NCBI GenBank assembly: GCA_965261535.1
Contig: OZ253469.1
Span: 4,777,413-4,841,412 of the forward strand
Length of the DNA stretch: 64,000 nucleotides
Direction of reading: 5' to 3'
Source: VXNE01 sp965261535
Lineage (GTDB): Bacteria; Pseudomonadota; Gammaproteobacteria; Pseudomonadales; Azotimanducaceae
Shown here: positions 34,609 to 42,866 of the stretch, piece by piece
Position numbering within the stretch: the first letter of the stretch is position 1
How the letters are laid out: every line of letters begins with the position of its first letter
Program-made: the position numbers and the translations under genes
The notes under the pieces: generated by a model
Databases searched by the model: none
Seen by the model: the letters and a program-made list of their open reading frames with translations, nothing else
Told to the model about the DNA's origin: nothing

Positions 34609-35958
34609 ATGGAGGTCACTTTCTCGCGTTTCGTGCAGGCGCTGCGGAATGCCGATGTGCGTGTTTCCCCGGCGGAAACGCTCGACGGATTCAATGTCGT
34701 TTCCCGGATAGGCATCGGCAACGAGCGGCTGTTGCGGAACGCACTTTCCCTGGCGCTCGCCAAGTCGATCGATGAAAAGGCGCGCTTTGACGATGCCTTC
34801 GAGCGATTCTTCCACCCACTGGCGTTCCGTCGTCCGCCCCAGCGGAGTTTCGTCGGTGGCCTCGACAAACAGGCGCTGTTACAAGCGCTCGATCAGGAAC
34901 TCTCGCCCGGCCTGTTGCGCGTAGTCAGCAGCGTCCTCGACGACGGCCGCGACTATCTGGCGTTCCTCGTGCAGCGCACGGCGGAGGAACAGGGATTGAG
35001 CAGGATTCGTACGCTGCGAGAAAAGGGCCTGGTTGCGCAGCGCATAGCCGAGGTCCTTTCCGTCGACGAACTGGAAATCTATATCTCAAGCGGAACCGGA
35101 GAGCGGCCCGCGGACCCGACCCTGCGCTATCTGCGACAGTATTTTCGCTCCGAGATCGGGGCCTGCGTGGATGCGCAATACCGGTTGCACGTCGACGCGT
35201 CAGGCAAGAGAGCGTTGCTCGAAGCCGCGCTGAAGGCGAACCTGGACCAGGTGCCGCCGGACTATCACGCGGCGGTTCGCGCCGCCGTTGCGAAGTTGGC
35301 GCGCAGACTATGCAAGATGCACCGGCGGCGGCGGGAACAGAACAGGCCGGGCCTGCTCGACATCGAGAAAACGCTGCGGCGAAACGTTTCCTACGATGGC
35401 GCCATGTTCGACCTGTGCTGGCGGCGCACGAAGCGGGAACAGGCGAGGGTATACGTCCTGTGCGACGTGAGCGGTTCGGTCGCGCGCGTCGCCCGGTTCT
35501 TGCTGCTGTTCCTGTACGAATTGACGGACGCGTTGCCTAACATCCGCGCGTTCGCTTTTTCCAGTGCGCTTGGCGAAGTGACGGATATCTTCAAGCGCAA
35601 ATCGACGGAAACGGCGGTGGAGGAGGCGCTGGTCGCCTGGGGCGGCGGCACCACCCACTACGCGCGCGCCTTCTGCGACTTCCGAGCGTTGTGCGAGCGC
35701 GACCTCGACCACAAGTCCACGATCATCGTGCTTGGCGATGCGCGCAACAACTACTTCGAACCGAAGACGGACGTGTTGAAAGAACTGTCCGACCGGGTCA
35801 AGCAGGTGCTCTGGCTAAACCCGGAACCCCGCAGCCAGTGGAGCCAGGGCGATTCCGAAATGCAACGCTATGCGCCGTATTGCTTCGATGTGAGGACGTG
35901 TAGCCGCCTGAGCCATATCGAGACGTTGGCGGACCAATTGCTAAGTGCGGCGCGGTAA
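34609..35958 (+). CDS. CoxE-like VWA-domain protein
   Basis: The 449-residue protein begins FSRFVQALRNADVRVSPAETLDG, the usual N-terminus of CoxE-like proteins, and has a C-terminal VWA domain. That domain carries the MIDAS motif CDVSGSVARVARF, the GGGTTHYARAF segment and LGDARNNYFEP. CoxE proteins usually work with a MoxR/CoxD AAA+ ATPase to insert or activate metal cofactors. No such ATPase is present on either side, while a diiron protein lies immediately upstream; a role in its maturation is a fair inference. It is the last gene before a gene-poor islet. Confidence 0.82.
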   Translation: MEVTFSRFVQALRNADVRVSPAETLDGFNVVSRIGIGNERLLRNALSLALAKSIDEKARFDDAFERFFHPLAFRRPPQRSFVGGLDKQALLQALDQELSPGLLRVVSSVLDDGRDYLAFLVQRTAEEQGLSRIRTLREKGLVAQRIAEVLSVDELEIYISSGTGERPADPTLRYLRQYFRSEIGACVDAQYRLHVDASGKRALLEAALKANLDQVPPDYHAAVRAAVAKLARRLCKMHRRRREQNRPGLLDIEKTLRRNVSYDGAMFDLCWRRTKREQARVYVLCDVSGSVARVARFLLLFLYELTDALPNIRAFAFSSALGEVTDIFKRKSTETAVEEALVAWGGGTTHYARAFCDFRALCERDLDHKSTIIVLGDARNNYFEPKTDVLKELSDRVKQVLWLNPEPRSQWSQGDSEMQRYAPYCFDVRTCSRLSHIETLADQLLSAAR

Positions 35959-36493
35959 ACGAAGTATAAAAATGGATACGTCGTTGTCATTGGTGCAGGC
36001 TAAATCCTGGTGGCCCAGGCTCATGTGGCGTCACGATTTGAAGTGCGGCTTGGAAAGCTGGCATTGTACGGTCGGGCCATAGTCCGAAGAAGGAATCACG
36101 CCAGATTCCCGTAGGCCCGAAGGGAGAGAAGCGACCGGGGATACGATGCCAATCGCACTACTCGTGGCCAAAATCTCCCCTGGCAAGTCTGCGGAAGGCT
36201 ACTTCGATTCGGGCAAGCGCAAGGGGCGGTCAGTAAGGGTGGCCAAGCGCGGGCGGCCAACTTGTCTCGAAAGCGCCGGAGTGAGATTGCGCGGAAAGCC
36301 GCACAAACCAGATGGGGAGCGAAAAAATGGGCAGTGAATTTGGTCGAATCTACGCCGGAGGAAATGCAGCGACGTTCGCCCCGGCGGGGAGAATGTCTGG
36401 GTCAGCAGGGCTAACACCTGCCGCTTGGTGGGGTCGCCGAAACCGGCTTTCAAACTCTCATCGTCGGGGCTTCCTCCAATACTTGTCGGACAC
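35959..36493. other. Gene-poor spacer at the left edge of the 36-38 kb islet
   Basis: About 535 bp with no recognisable gene. A 63-codon plus-strand frame (36146-36337) is very basic and matches nothing I know; a 118-codon minus-strand frame overlaps it and the next gene. A run such as GTAGGCCCGAAGGGAGAG hints at a possible structured or recombination-derived sequence, but I could not assign it. The base composition is a little lower in GC than the flanking operons. Confidence 0.45.
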
Positions 36494-37264
36494 TCACTCA
36501 GACTTCTCGCGCAGGGTGATCTCGATTTCCTGAAGGTCCTCGAAGCTCGCCCCATAGATCATACTGATGCTCGCTAACAGGGTTCGGAGCCAGACGATGC
36601 ACTGCGCCTGCTCCCATCCATCCTTCTCCGGAGGCATCTGAGCGAGCAAGGCAATGATAAGGGGATGTTGCGTCGGAGCCTTCCCTCCTCCTCCGTTCTG
36701 CCCTTCCTTCCTAAGCTTGTCCAACGAGTTCTTGTCAGCCAGCTCTACACCCGGTTTCGTAAGTCGGTCTGGGTTGATGTCGAAGTATCCCGCTTCCCGC
36801 GCTGACTTAGTGAATGACTGACGCGCTTTGGCCGTCTGTTTCGGAGCTACCCCAAGCTCCTCCATAACGTGCTGAATCGCGGCGTGCGGGGGCAGTTTCA
36901 GTCCATCAAACCGTTCGAACAGTTGCCGAAAGAGCGGGACATGGAGGAATGCGTCCGCGTAGCCGCACTTGTTGGTTTCTTCGTCAATGCACCGTTGTCC
37001 GAGCACCGTCAGGGTGACGTCCTGTCCGCCATATTCGATTAGCCCGAATATCCTGGTAGCGACCATCTTCTGACGGAACGCGCCGCCTTGTGCCGCTAGG
37101 CCCAGGTGCGACGCGATCTGGTTCCACTCGCATGCATCGCCTCCTACCTCGTGCACGGCCGATGGGACCTCAAGGCAACTTCCCAACGCAAGGTAGGGGA
37201 ACAAAATCGTTGAACGAGTCCGTTTCCGCTTCCCATTTTCGGTCGCTGTTTCGTCAACGCTCAT
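36494..37264 (-). CDS. Unrecognised protein, possible winged-helix (DUF5343-like)
   Basis: The 256-residue soluble protein starts with a polar, basic tail (about 18 residues). It then shows helices and an FRQKMVATRIFGLIEYGGQDVTLT stretch that looks like a winged-helix wing, a helical middle, a Gly-rich linker (GGGG near residue 200) and a C-terminal LLAQMPPEKDGWEQAQCIVWL segment. The overall order recalls proteins carrying DUF5343, often found in mobile or defence contexts, but I am not confident. Codon use is less GC-biased than the neighbours, and the gene sits alone in a gene-poor islet next to a transposase relic, so acquisition is likely. Confidence 0.5.
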   Translation of the reverse strand: MSVDETATENGKRKRTRSTILFPYLALGSCLEVPSAVHEVGGDACEWNQIASHLGLAAQGGAFRQKMVATRIFGLIEYGGQDVTLTVLGQRCIDEETNKCGYADAFLHVPLFRQLFERFDGLKLPPHAAIQHVMEELGVAPKQTAKARQSFTKSAREAGYFDINPDRLTKPGVELADKNSLDKLRKEGQNGGGGKAPTQHPLIIALLAQMPPEKDGWEQAQCIVWLRTLLASISMIYGASFEDLQEIEITLREKSE

Positions 37265-37883
37265 AATGTTGGATCCCCGCGATCCTTAGTCTCGAGCCAG
37301 ACTATACGCTAATACGCCCATCGCGCGCATATGAAGCATAATACATATGGATATGAGAGAAGAGTTAACGAAAATGGGTCACTAATATTCATGCGGGACC
37401 ATAATAATAGACTTCCGCCACACAAGCGTGATCAGCTTCTCTTGATGCTGGTGGATACTTCGTCCACCAGAATTTCTGCCGGATTGACAAGACGCTGGGC
37501 GTAACGCCTGAGATGAAGCGGGACTGTCCGACACTGTTCACGACATCGGATGGATCGTTAGGTTGGTCGACGCCCGCGCCCCGAAACCGGTCGGCGCGGT
37601 GGATACAAGAAGCGTGCTTGAGGGGGAGACTTCCAAAGGCACAATTGCTGAGGTTGGCAGTTGCGTTCGTTGTCACCTGCGTTTGCAAAGACAAAGAGAA
37701 GAAATACGACTCCGGCGACGTTGTCGGAACAACACCGCCCTGGGAAATCAGGGCCCCGGTGATAGAGGGTGACTGGTCCAGCGAGGCCTATTTCGAGGGC
37801 TATGCGCCGGGTGTGGCGACCGGAACCGGCGCCTGCACCGACAATTCCAAGAATTCAAACTAAGACACTACCTCGGCTCTGGA
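37265..37883. other. Islet spacer with AT-rich promoter-like patch and transposase relic
   Basis: About 620 bp between the unrecognised gene and the sirtuin gene. Its left third is AT-rich and holds two CATATG palindromes (37328-37333 and 37344-37349, 16 bp apart) that could be an operator for the minus-strand gene. The middle holds the transposase remnant described separately. The last 240 bp can be read as an open plus-strand frame ending at 37863, with an Asp/Gly/Thr-rich tail, but it continues the broken transposase frame and is not convincing as a gene. Confidence 0.5.
37440..37621 (+). pseudogene. C-terminal relic of a DDE transposase (IS1-like ending)
   Basis: One frame reads QNFCRIDKTLGVTPEMKRD, closely resembling the NFxRIHKTLxVTPAMxAG motif near the end of transposases commonly annotated as IS1-like. 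After a frame change the DNA reads IVRLVDARAPKPV and, after another, GRRGGYKKRA followed by TGA at 37621, matching the usual DAxxPKPxxRGxYKKR ending. Only about the last 60 residues survive and at least two frameshifts separate the pieces, so this is dead. No terminal inverted repeats could be paired. Confidence 0.55.
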
Positions 37884-38642
37884 CTAGTTGATGCCCACCG
37901 CGTAGGACAACGCCGGACCGATCTCGTCGTGGACTACAAGATCGGCGATGTCGTCGAGGGGGGTTGCTTCCCTGTTGAGTATCACGAGTTGCGCGCCAAG
38001 CCGCTTGGCATATTCGGGAAATCCCGCTGCTGGATAGACGATGAGGGTTGAGCCGGTGGCCAACATCAGGTCGCAGGACTCCGTGTAATCGCGCGCGCGC
38101 CGCATGGCGTCTTCCGGCATTGGCTGGCCGAAAGAGATCGTGGCGCTTTTGATGATGCCACCGCATCTCTCGCAGGGATCCACGCGTTCTCGCTCCTTGA
38201 ACTGGCTCTCCAATGCAGCCAATCCGTAGCGCATGCCACAGGCGAGGCACTTCGCGTAGCTGGCGTTTCCGTGCAGTTCCACCACTTGCTGTTCCGGGAT
38301 GCCGGCGGCCTGGAAAAGGTTGTCCACGTTTTGCGTGATGACGCCGATGACCTTGCCTTCCTCGACAAGTTTTGCGACCGCCTCATGTCCCTTGTTGGGT
38401 CGCGCCGACTCCATCTCCCGCACGCCACTAAAACGGCGGCGCCAGGACTCCTGACGTACCGCGTCCGACGCCATGAACTTGTCGAACTCGATGGGTTTGA
38501 CCTTGTTCCAGATTCCTGTGCCGGGGCTGCGGAAATCGGGTATGCCCGATTCCGTACTGATCCCCGCGCCGGTGAATACCACTGCGCGTCGCGCCGTATC
38601 GAGCATCCGCCGCATTTCGTCGAGGAGACCGATATTTTCCAT
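37884..38642 (-). CDS. Sir2-family NAD-dependent protein deacylase
   Basis: The 252-residue sirtuin has VVFTGAGISTESGIPDFRSP (NAD site), ITQNVDNLFQAAG, the catalytic histidine in VELHGNASYAKC, a zinc ribbon with two cysteine pairs (CLAC and CERC), ISFGQPMPE and ATGSTLIVYPAAG. It lacks the Tyr/Arg pair that marks class III desuccinylases as far as can be judged by eye, so protein deacetylase is the better call. It stands alone: islet on one side, MITE copy B on the other. The start is ATG 38642. Confidence 0.9.
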   Translation of the reverse strand: MENIGLLDEMRRMLDTARRAVVFTGAGISTESGIPDFRSPGTGIWNKVKPIEFDKFMASDAVRQESWRRRFSGVREMESARPNKGHEAVAKLVEEGKVIGVITQNVDNLFQAAGIPEQQVVELHGNASYAKCLACGMRYGLAALESQFKERERVDPCERCGGIIKSATISFGQPMPEDAMRRARDYTESCDLMLATGSTLIVYPAAGFPEYAKRLGAQLVILNREATPLDDIADLVVHDEIGPALSYAVGIN

Positions 38643-38717
38643 GTCGTCTTTCGTTCCGGCCCGTCCCCAGGATGATAAGCCAATCGTCGGCGGGGCGAGC
38701 CGACTGGTTTTGTGGCG

Positions 38718-39125
38718 CTAGCCCGGATATTTCATCAAGGGCCGCGATGATCGCGCAGGATTTTGCCCGCGAGCGCGTCCTCGGAGCCTTCGGCCGGGGA
38801 GCGCGAGGGGGCACCCCTCGCAAGAAAAGAGCAGCGCGAGGGGGCACCCCTCGCAAGAAGACAGCAGCGCGAGGGGGCACCCCTCGCAAGAAAAGAGACG
38901 GAAGCATAGCTATGCCTTATGGTGTAGCGAGCACGGGCGCGCACGTGGGCAAAAGTGCCCCACGGGCGGCCCCTTCGGCTCCGCCCGTGGCCCGCCGACC
39001 CCACCGTGCGAGGGCGCGGCCAGCGCGGCTTGTTCCCGGCAGGGCTTTCGAAAAATGGGATTACCTATTGAAATAAAAAGACATTCAAATATTCGACAAG
39101 CGGCTTGGTGAAATATCCGGGCTAG
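38718..39125 (+). mobile_element. MITE-like element, copy B (three hairpins)
   Basis: A 408-bp unit lies between two CTAG sequences. Its ends form a near-perfect inverted repeat: CCCGGATATTTCATCAAGG on the left against CCCGGATATTTCACCAAGC read from the right. The interior matches copy A in order and sequence: CGCGATGATCGCG palindrome, GGAGCCTTCGGCCGGGGAGC, three hairpin units, AGAGACGGAAGCATAGC, a REP-like GGGCGG...CCGCCC stem and an AT-rich right arm. No transposase is present. The TAG of the right CTAG is the stop codon of the oppositely oriented permease gene. This is the best preserved copy and should be used as the reference. Confidence 0.88.
38803..38887. repeat. Tandem array of three 33-bp hairpin units in copy B
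   Basis: Hairpins begin at 38803, 38836 and 38869. All three have the stem GCGAGGGG/CCCCTCGC with a GCA loop. Linkers read AAGAAAAGAGCAGC and AAGAAGACAGCAGC. Compared with copy A only the number of units and a few linker bases differ, which indicates gain or loss of whole units by slippage or recombination. Confidence 0.9.
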
Positions 39126-40030
39126 GTATCTCGCATTCTCGGGTCGAGGGCATCGCGCAGCCCGTCGCCGATATAGTTGACACTCAAGACGGTCAGCGAG
39201 ATCGCGAGTCCCGGCCACAACACCCGTGCCGGGGTGATGGAAATGAAGTTCGCGCCGTCGAACAGCAGGCGGCCCCAGGTGGGGAAGTCGGGCGGAAAGC
39301 CAAGACCAAGGAACGACAGCGCGGACTCCGTGATGATGGCGTTGGCGATTCCGAGGGTAGCGGACACCATGATGGGGCTCAGCACGTTGGGAAGGATGTG
39401 TCGACTGATGATGCGCCGCTCGCGCGTGCCGATGCTGCGGGCGGCGGTAATGAATTCGCGCTCCTTGATGGCTAGCACCTCGCCTCGAACGATGCGCGCG
39501 GTCTGCATCCAGCTCGTGATGCCGATGACGAATACGATGAGGAGAAAGATGCCCGTCTCCGGGCCGAAGGCGTTGCGCAGCGCATCGCGGAACAACATGA
39601 TAATCACCAGCAGCAGCGGCAGCAGCGGCAGGGCGAGAAACAGGTCGGTGAATCGCATCAGCGGCCCATCCAGGCGTCTGAAGTAGCCCGCCAAGGTGCC
39701 CACCGCGGTCCCGAGCAGCAGCGCCAGGAACATCGCGGTAAATCCCACGGCTAGCGATATGCGACCGCCGGCGAAAACCAGCGCGAGGGCGTCGCGCCCC
39801 AGATTATCGGTGCCCAGCGGGTGGGCAAACGATACCGCCTGATTCCTCGCCTGGATGTCGAGGTACTGCGGGTCCACGTGGTGAACGAGGGGGCCGACGA
39901 GCACGGCCAACACGATGGTCGAGAAGACGGCCATGCCGATCAGCGCGCCCGTGTGCTGACGGAATGTGAGCCAGACATCGAGCCACAGGGAGCGATGCGC
40001 GTGCCAGGTGTCCGGAATTTCGGTCGGCAT
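39122..40030 (-). CDS. dppC: Peptide/nickel-type ABC transporter permease (DppC/OppC)
   Basis: The 302-residue inner-membrane permease has the OppC-type N-terminal cytoplasmic tail, a first helix (residues 28-50), HPLGTDNLGRDALA, and a C-terminal BPD transport domain. That domain carries the EAA loop EFITAARSIGTRERRIISRHILPN and ESALSFLGLGFPPDFPTWG. It is the last gene of a five-gene operon and pairs with the DppB homologue 19 bp upstream. Its stop codon TAG coincides with the right-end CTAG of MITE copy B, though the C-terminus (GLRDALDPRMRDT) is complete by family standards. Confidence 0.92.
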   Translation of the reverse strand: MPTEIPDTWHAHRSLWLDVWLTFRQHTGALIGMAVFSTIVLAVLVGPLVHHVDPQYLDIQARNQAVSFAHPLGTDNLGRDALALVFAGGRISLAVGFTAMFLALLLGTAVGTLAGYFRRLDGPLMRFTDLFLALPLLPLLLVIIMLFRDALRNAFGPETGIFLLIVFVIGITSWMQTARIVRGEVLAIKEREFITAARSIGTRERRIISRHILPNVLSPIMVSATLGIANAIITESALSFLGLGFPPDFPTWGRLLFDGANFISITPARVLWPGLAISLTVLSVNYIGDGLRDALDPRMRDT

Positions 40031-40049
40031 TATTTCGCTCGCTCAAGCA

Positions 40050-41063
40050 CTAGTCGTAGCGAATACGGGGATCGAGGATCCCGTACAGGACATCGGCGAT
40101 AAGGTTGAACACTACGATCAACACGGCGAACAGGAACGTCAGCGTTTGCACCAGCGGAATATCCGCTCCCTGGATTGCGACGATCAGGAGCTGTCCAAGT
40201 CCGTTCACGCGGAAGATCTGTTCCGTGATGATGGCGCCGCTGAAAATCGTCGGCACGCCGAGGGCGATCATTGTCACCACCGGAATCATGCTGTTGCGCA
40301 GAACGTGAATGAGCAGCACGGCCCGCTCTCTCAGGCCCTTCGAGCGGGCGGTGCGCACATAGTCCAGATTGAGGTTGTCCAGCATCGCCGAACGCATGAA
40401 GCGGCTCAGCTGGGCGGCGTTGTACAGCGCCAGTACCATCACCGGCATCAATAGCTGCTTGACCTGCACCCAGAAGCTCGAAAGGTCGGTGACCTGGTGG
40501 GTGGTGTCGTAAATCGAAGGCAGCCACTGCAGCACGACGCTGAACAGGATGATCGCCAGCAAGCCGGTGAAGAACGTCGGCACAGAGAAACCTATCATCG
40601 AGATGAAGGTGCCGACTTGATCGAACCAGGAATACTGCCGGTAGGCGGAAATCACACCTATGGGCACCGCGATGAGGATGCCGACCACGTACGACAGTCC
40701 CACTACCCACAGGGTCTGGGGCATCCGCTCCGCGATAATGTCCACTACCGGACTGCGCGTGGCCCAGGAACGCACCCGCGGGCGCGCGCTTGAATCGCCA
40801 ATCTGGATGTCGAAGGCCTGCTCGACGAGATTCAGCGGCTCGTTGACGAAGAACTGTTTCATCCACTTCGCGTAGCGCACGTGGAATGGCTGGTCCAGTC
40901 CCAGCGATTCGCGAATCTGCGCCCGCACCTCGGGGGGAATGGTGAGAGGCAACTGGCCGGTGGGATCGTTCGGCGCGAGGTCGAGGAGGGCAAAGATTGC
41001 GAAGCTGATCGCGATCAGCGTCGGCACCGCGAACATCAGGCGGCGCGTGATAAAGCGAATCAT
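40050..41063 (-). CDS. dppB: Peptide/nickel-type ABC transporter permease (DppB/OppB)
   Basis: The 337-residue permease begins MIRFITRRLMFAVPTLIAISFAIF, the usual DppB start. It has six predicted helices, an extended periplasmic loop after helix 1, and the EAA motif DYVRTARSKGLRERAVLLIHVLRNS. It forms a heterodimer with the DppC-type protein to conduct the substrate. The gene begins one base after the stop of the binding-protein gene, so translation is probably coupled. Confidence 0.93.
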   Translation of the reverse strand: MIRFITRRLMFAVPTLIAISFAIFALLDLAPNDPTGQLPLTIPPEVRAQIRESLGLDQPFHVRYAKWMKQFFVNEPLNLVEQAFDIQIGDSSARPRVRSWATRSPVVDIIAERMPQTLWVVGLSYVVGILIAVPIGVISAYRQYSWFDQVGTFISMIGFSVPTFFTGLLAIILFSVVLQWLPSIYDTTHQVTDLSSFWVQVKQLLMPVMVLALYNAAQLSRFMRSAMLDNLNLDYVRTARSKGLRERAVLLIHVLRNSMIPVVTMIALGVPTIFSGAIITEQIFRVNGLGQLLIVAIQGADIPLVQTLTFLFAVLIVVFNLIADVLYGILDPRIRYD

Positions 41064-41064
41064 C

Positions 41065-42792
41065 TTACCGATGCCAGTCCGCGACGTTCCACAGTTCCGA
41101 GTCCCAGGGATTCATCCGCACGCCCTTGAGCGTATTTGACCGCGCGGAAACCGCGGCGCGCCAAATGAGCGGGATCAGGAACTGGTTCTGGACGATGATG
41201 TCGTTCATCCGCTTGGCGATGCGGGAACGATCCTCCCCCGGCAGAGTGATCGAGAGCTGTTCGACCAGCGCGTCGAATTCGTCCGAGCAGCCGCGGGCGA
41301 TGTTGGTGCCGAGCCATTGGTTGTGCGGTCCCGGGCTCTGGTCGCACACCCAGCCGGCCATGTACACCTCGGGGTCCGTGCCCTGGAAGTTGTTGGTGTA
41401 CATCTGCGCGTCGGCGTAGAACTTCTGAAAGGTGTCGGGGCTCGCGGGGTCGGCACCGAAGAACACGCCCGCGTCGATGTTGCGCAGCTCGGTTTCGATG
41501 CCGATCCCTTCCCACATCTGCTTGATCAACGCCTGCGCTCCCTGGCGCACCGAGTTGGTGGAGGTCTGAAACAGGACGGACAGACGTATGCCGTCCTTCG
41601 CTCGCACGCCGCCTTCGCCGCGCACCCAGCCGGCCTCGTCGAGAATGCGGTTCGATTCTTCCGGGTCGGGCGTTCTGCAGGACTCGTTGACGACGGACGC
41701 GTAGGCGGGTGGCGCTGGCACCACGTTGCACGTGATCCGGCCGGCGGCGCCATAGCCCGTATCCACCAGCACCTGGCGGTTGATGGCCAGCGACAGGGCT
41801 AGTCGCACTACGGGATCCGACAGGAACGGATGCGGGTTGGTGCCGTCGAGGGAGAGGGAGCGGCGTTCGCCAAGGCTCGAGTCGTCGTTGGTCTGATTGA
41901 CGAGGAGTCGTTCCACCTGGCTGCCGAACCCCATCAAGACTTCGCCTTTGCCCGCTTGAGCCATTTGTTCCAGCACTTCGGGCTCTACCTGCAGGTTCCA
42001 AGCATAGTCGTATTCGCCGGTTTCGAGCACGGCCCGCGCTGCCGAGGCGGCGTCTCCGCCGCCCTTGAAAGTGGCCGTCGTGAACCACGGCTTGCCGGGT
42101 TCTCGATAGAATTCGTTGGCTGAGTAGACGATGACATCGTTGGCTCGGAACTCCTCCACCTTGAACGGCCCCGTGCCGATCGGCCCGAAATTCTGTTCCG
42201 TGCATTCCTGCGCCTTGGCGCCAAGGCAGTCCCGGAACTGCTCGCGTTGGATGATCGGTGAAAGCGCGCCGACGAACGGGCCGTAGGGCCAGGGTTTGGC
42301 CACCTTGAACGTGATCCGGGCGGTATGATCATCCAGTGCCTCGACAGTCGAGACGTGGGCAAACGAGGCGAGAGACGCGCAGCCAGCCTGTTCGTTCAGG
42401 CAGTATGCGCCGGAGAACGCCACGTCGTGTGCCGTGAATGGCGTGCCGTCGGACCATTTGATATCGGTCTTCAGCTTCCAGGTAATGCTGCGCAGGTCTT
42501 CCGCTACGCCGCCGTTTTCGAGCGTAGGGATGTCGGCGGCCAGCACGGGCACCATCGCGCCGTTCTCATCGTAGTGGGCGAGGGGCTCGATCATCATGGA
42601 GGCCGCCTCGATATCCTTCGTGCCGCCAGAAAGATACGGATTAAGGATCGATACGGCCTGCCAATAGAGGATGTTGAGGTGTCGATTTTCGACCTGCTCC
42701 TCGGAGACCGGATCGGAATCGTCGGGGGCGCAGGCGGCCAGGAACGCCATGGCCGCGAAAATGGATGGTATGGTGCGCAGGTGCATGATCAA
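41065..42792 (-). CDS. Extracytoplasmic peptide-binding lipoprotein of the ABC transporter
   Basis: The roughly 575-residue SBP_bac_5-family protein begins with a lipoprotein signal ending LAAC, so it is anchored by Cys in the periplasmic face of the inner membrane or outer membrane. It contains ITWKLKTDIKWSDGTPFTAHDVAFS, the family signature region, FGPIGTGPFKVEEF and RLALSLAINRQVLVDTGYGAAG, and ends with VNADWHR-like NVADWHR. Peptide or oligopeptide uptake is likely, but family 5 proteins also bind nickel or glutathione. Start is TTG 42792 (GGAG eight bases before) or ATG 42786. Confidence 0.9.
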   Translation of the reverse strand: MIMHLRTIPSIFAAMAFLAACAPDDSDPVSEEQVENRHLNILYWQAVSILNPYLSGGTKDIEAASMMIEPLAHYDENGAMVPVLAADIPTLENGGVAEDLRSITWKLKTDIKWSDGTPFTAHDVAFSGAYCLNEQAGCASLASFAHVSTVEALDDHTARITFKVAKPWPYGPFVGALSPIIQREQFRDCLGAKAQECTEQNFGPIGTGPFKVEEFRANDVIVYSANEFYREPGKPWFTTATFKGGGDAASAARAVLETGEYDYAWNLQVEPEVLEQMAQAGKGEVLMGFGSQVERLLVNQTNDDSSLGERRSLSLDGTNPHPFLSDPVVRLALSLAINRQVLVDTGYGAAGRITCNVVPAPPAYASVVNESCRTPDPEESNRILDEAGWVRGEGGVRAKDGIRLSVLFQTSTNSVRQGAQALIKQMWEGIGIETELRNIDAGVFFGADPASPDTFQKFYADAQMYTNNFQGTDPEVYMAGWVCDQSPGPHNQWLGTNIARGCSDEFDALVEQLSITLPGEDRSRIAKRMNDIIVQNQFLIPLIWRAAVSARSNTLKGVRMNPWDSELWNVADWHR

Positions 42793-42866
42793 TCGGGTCT
42801 CTCCGGTTGGGTGTGGTGCTGGCCAATCCCTATGCTACCGCTCTCGACTCTGGACAACTCGCTCCG

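Noticed and set aside
37622..37863. Possible small secreted protein at the end of the islet
   Set aside because: The open frame only continues the broken transposase reading frame and has no start codon or ribosome site of its own that looks convincing.
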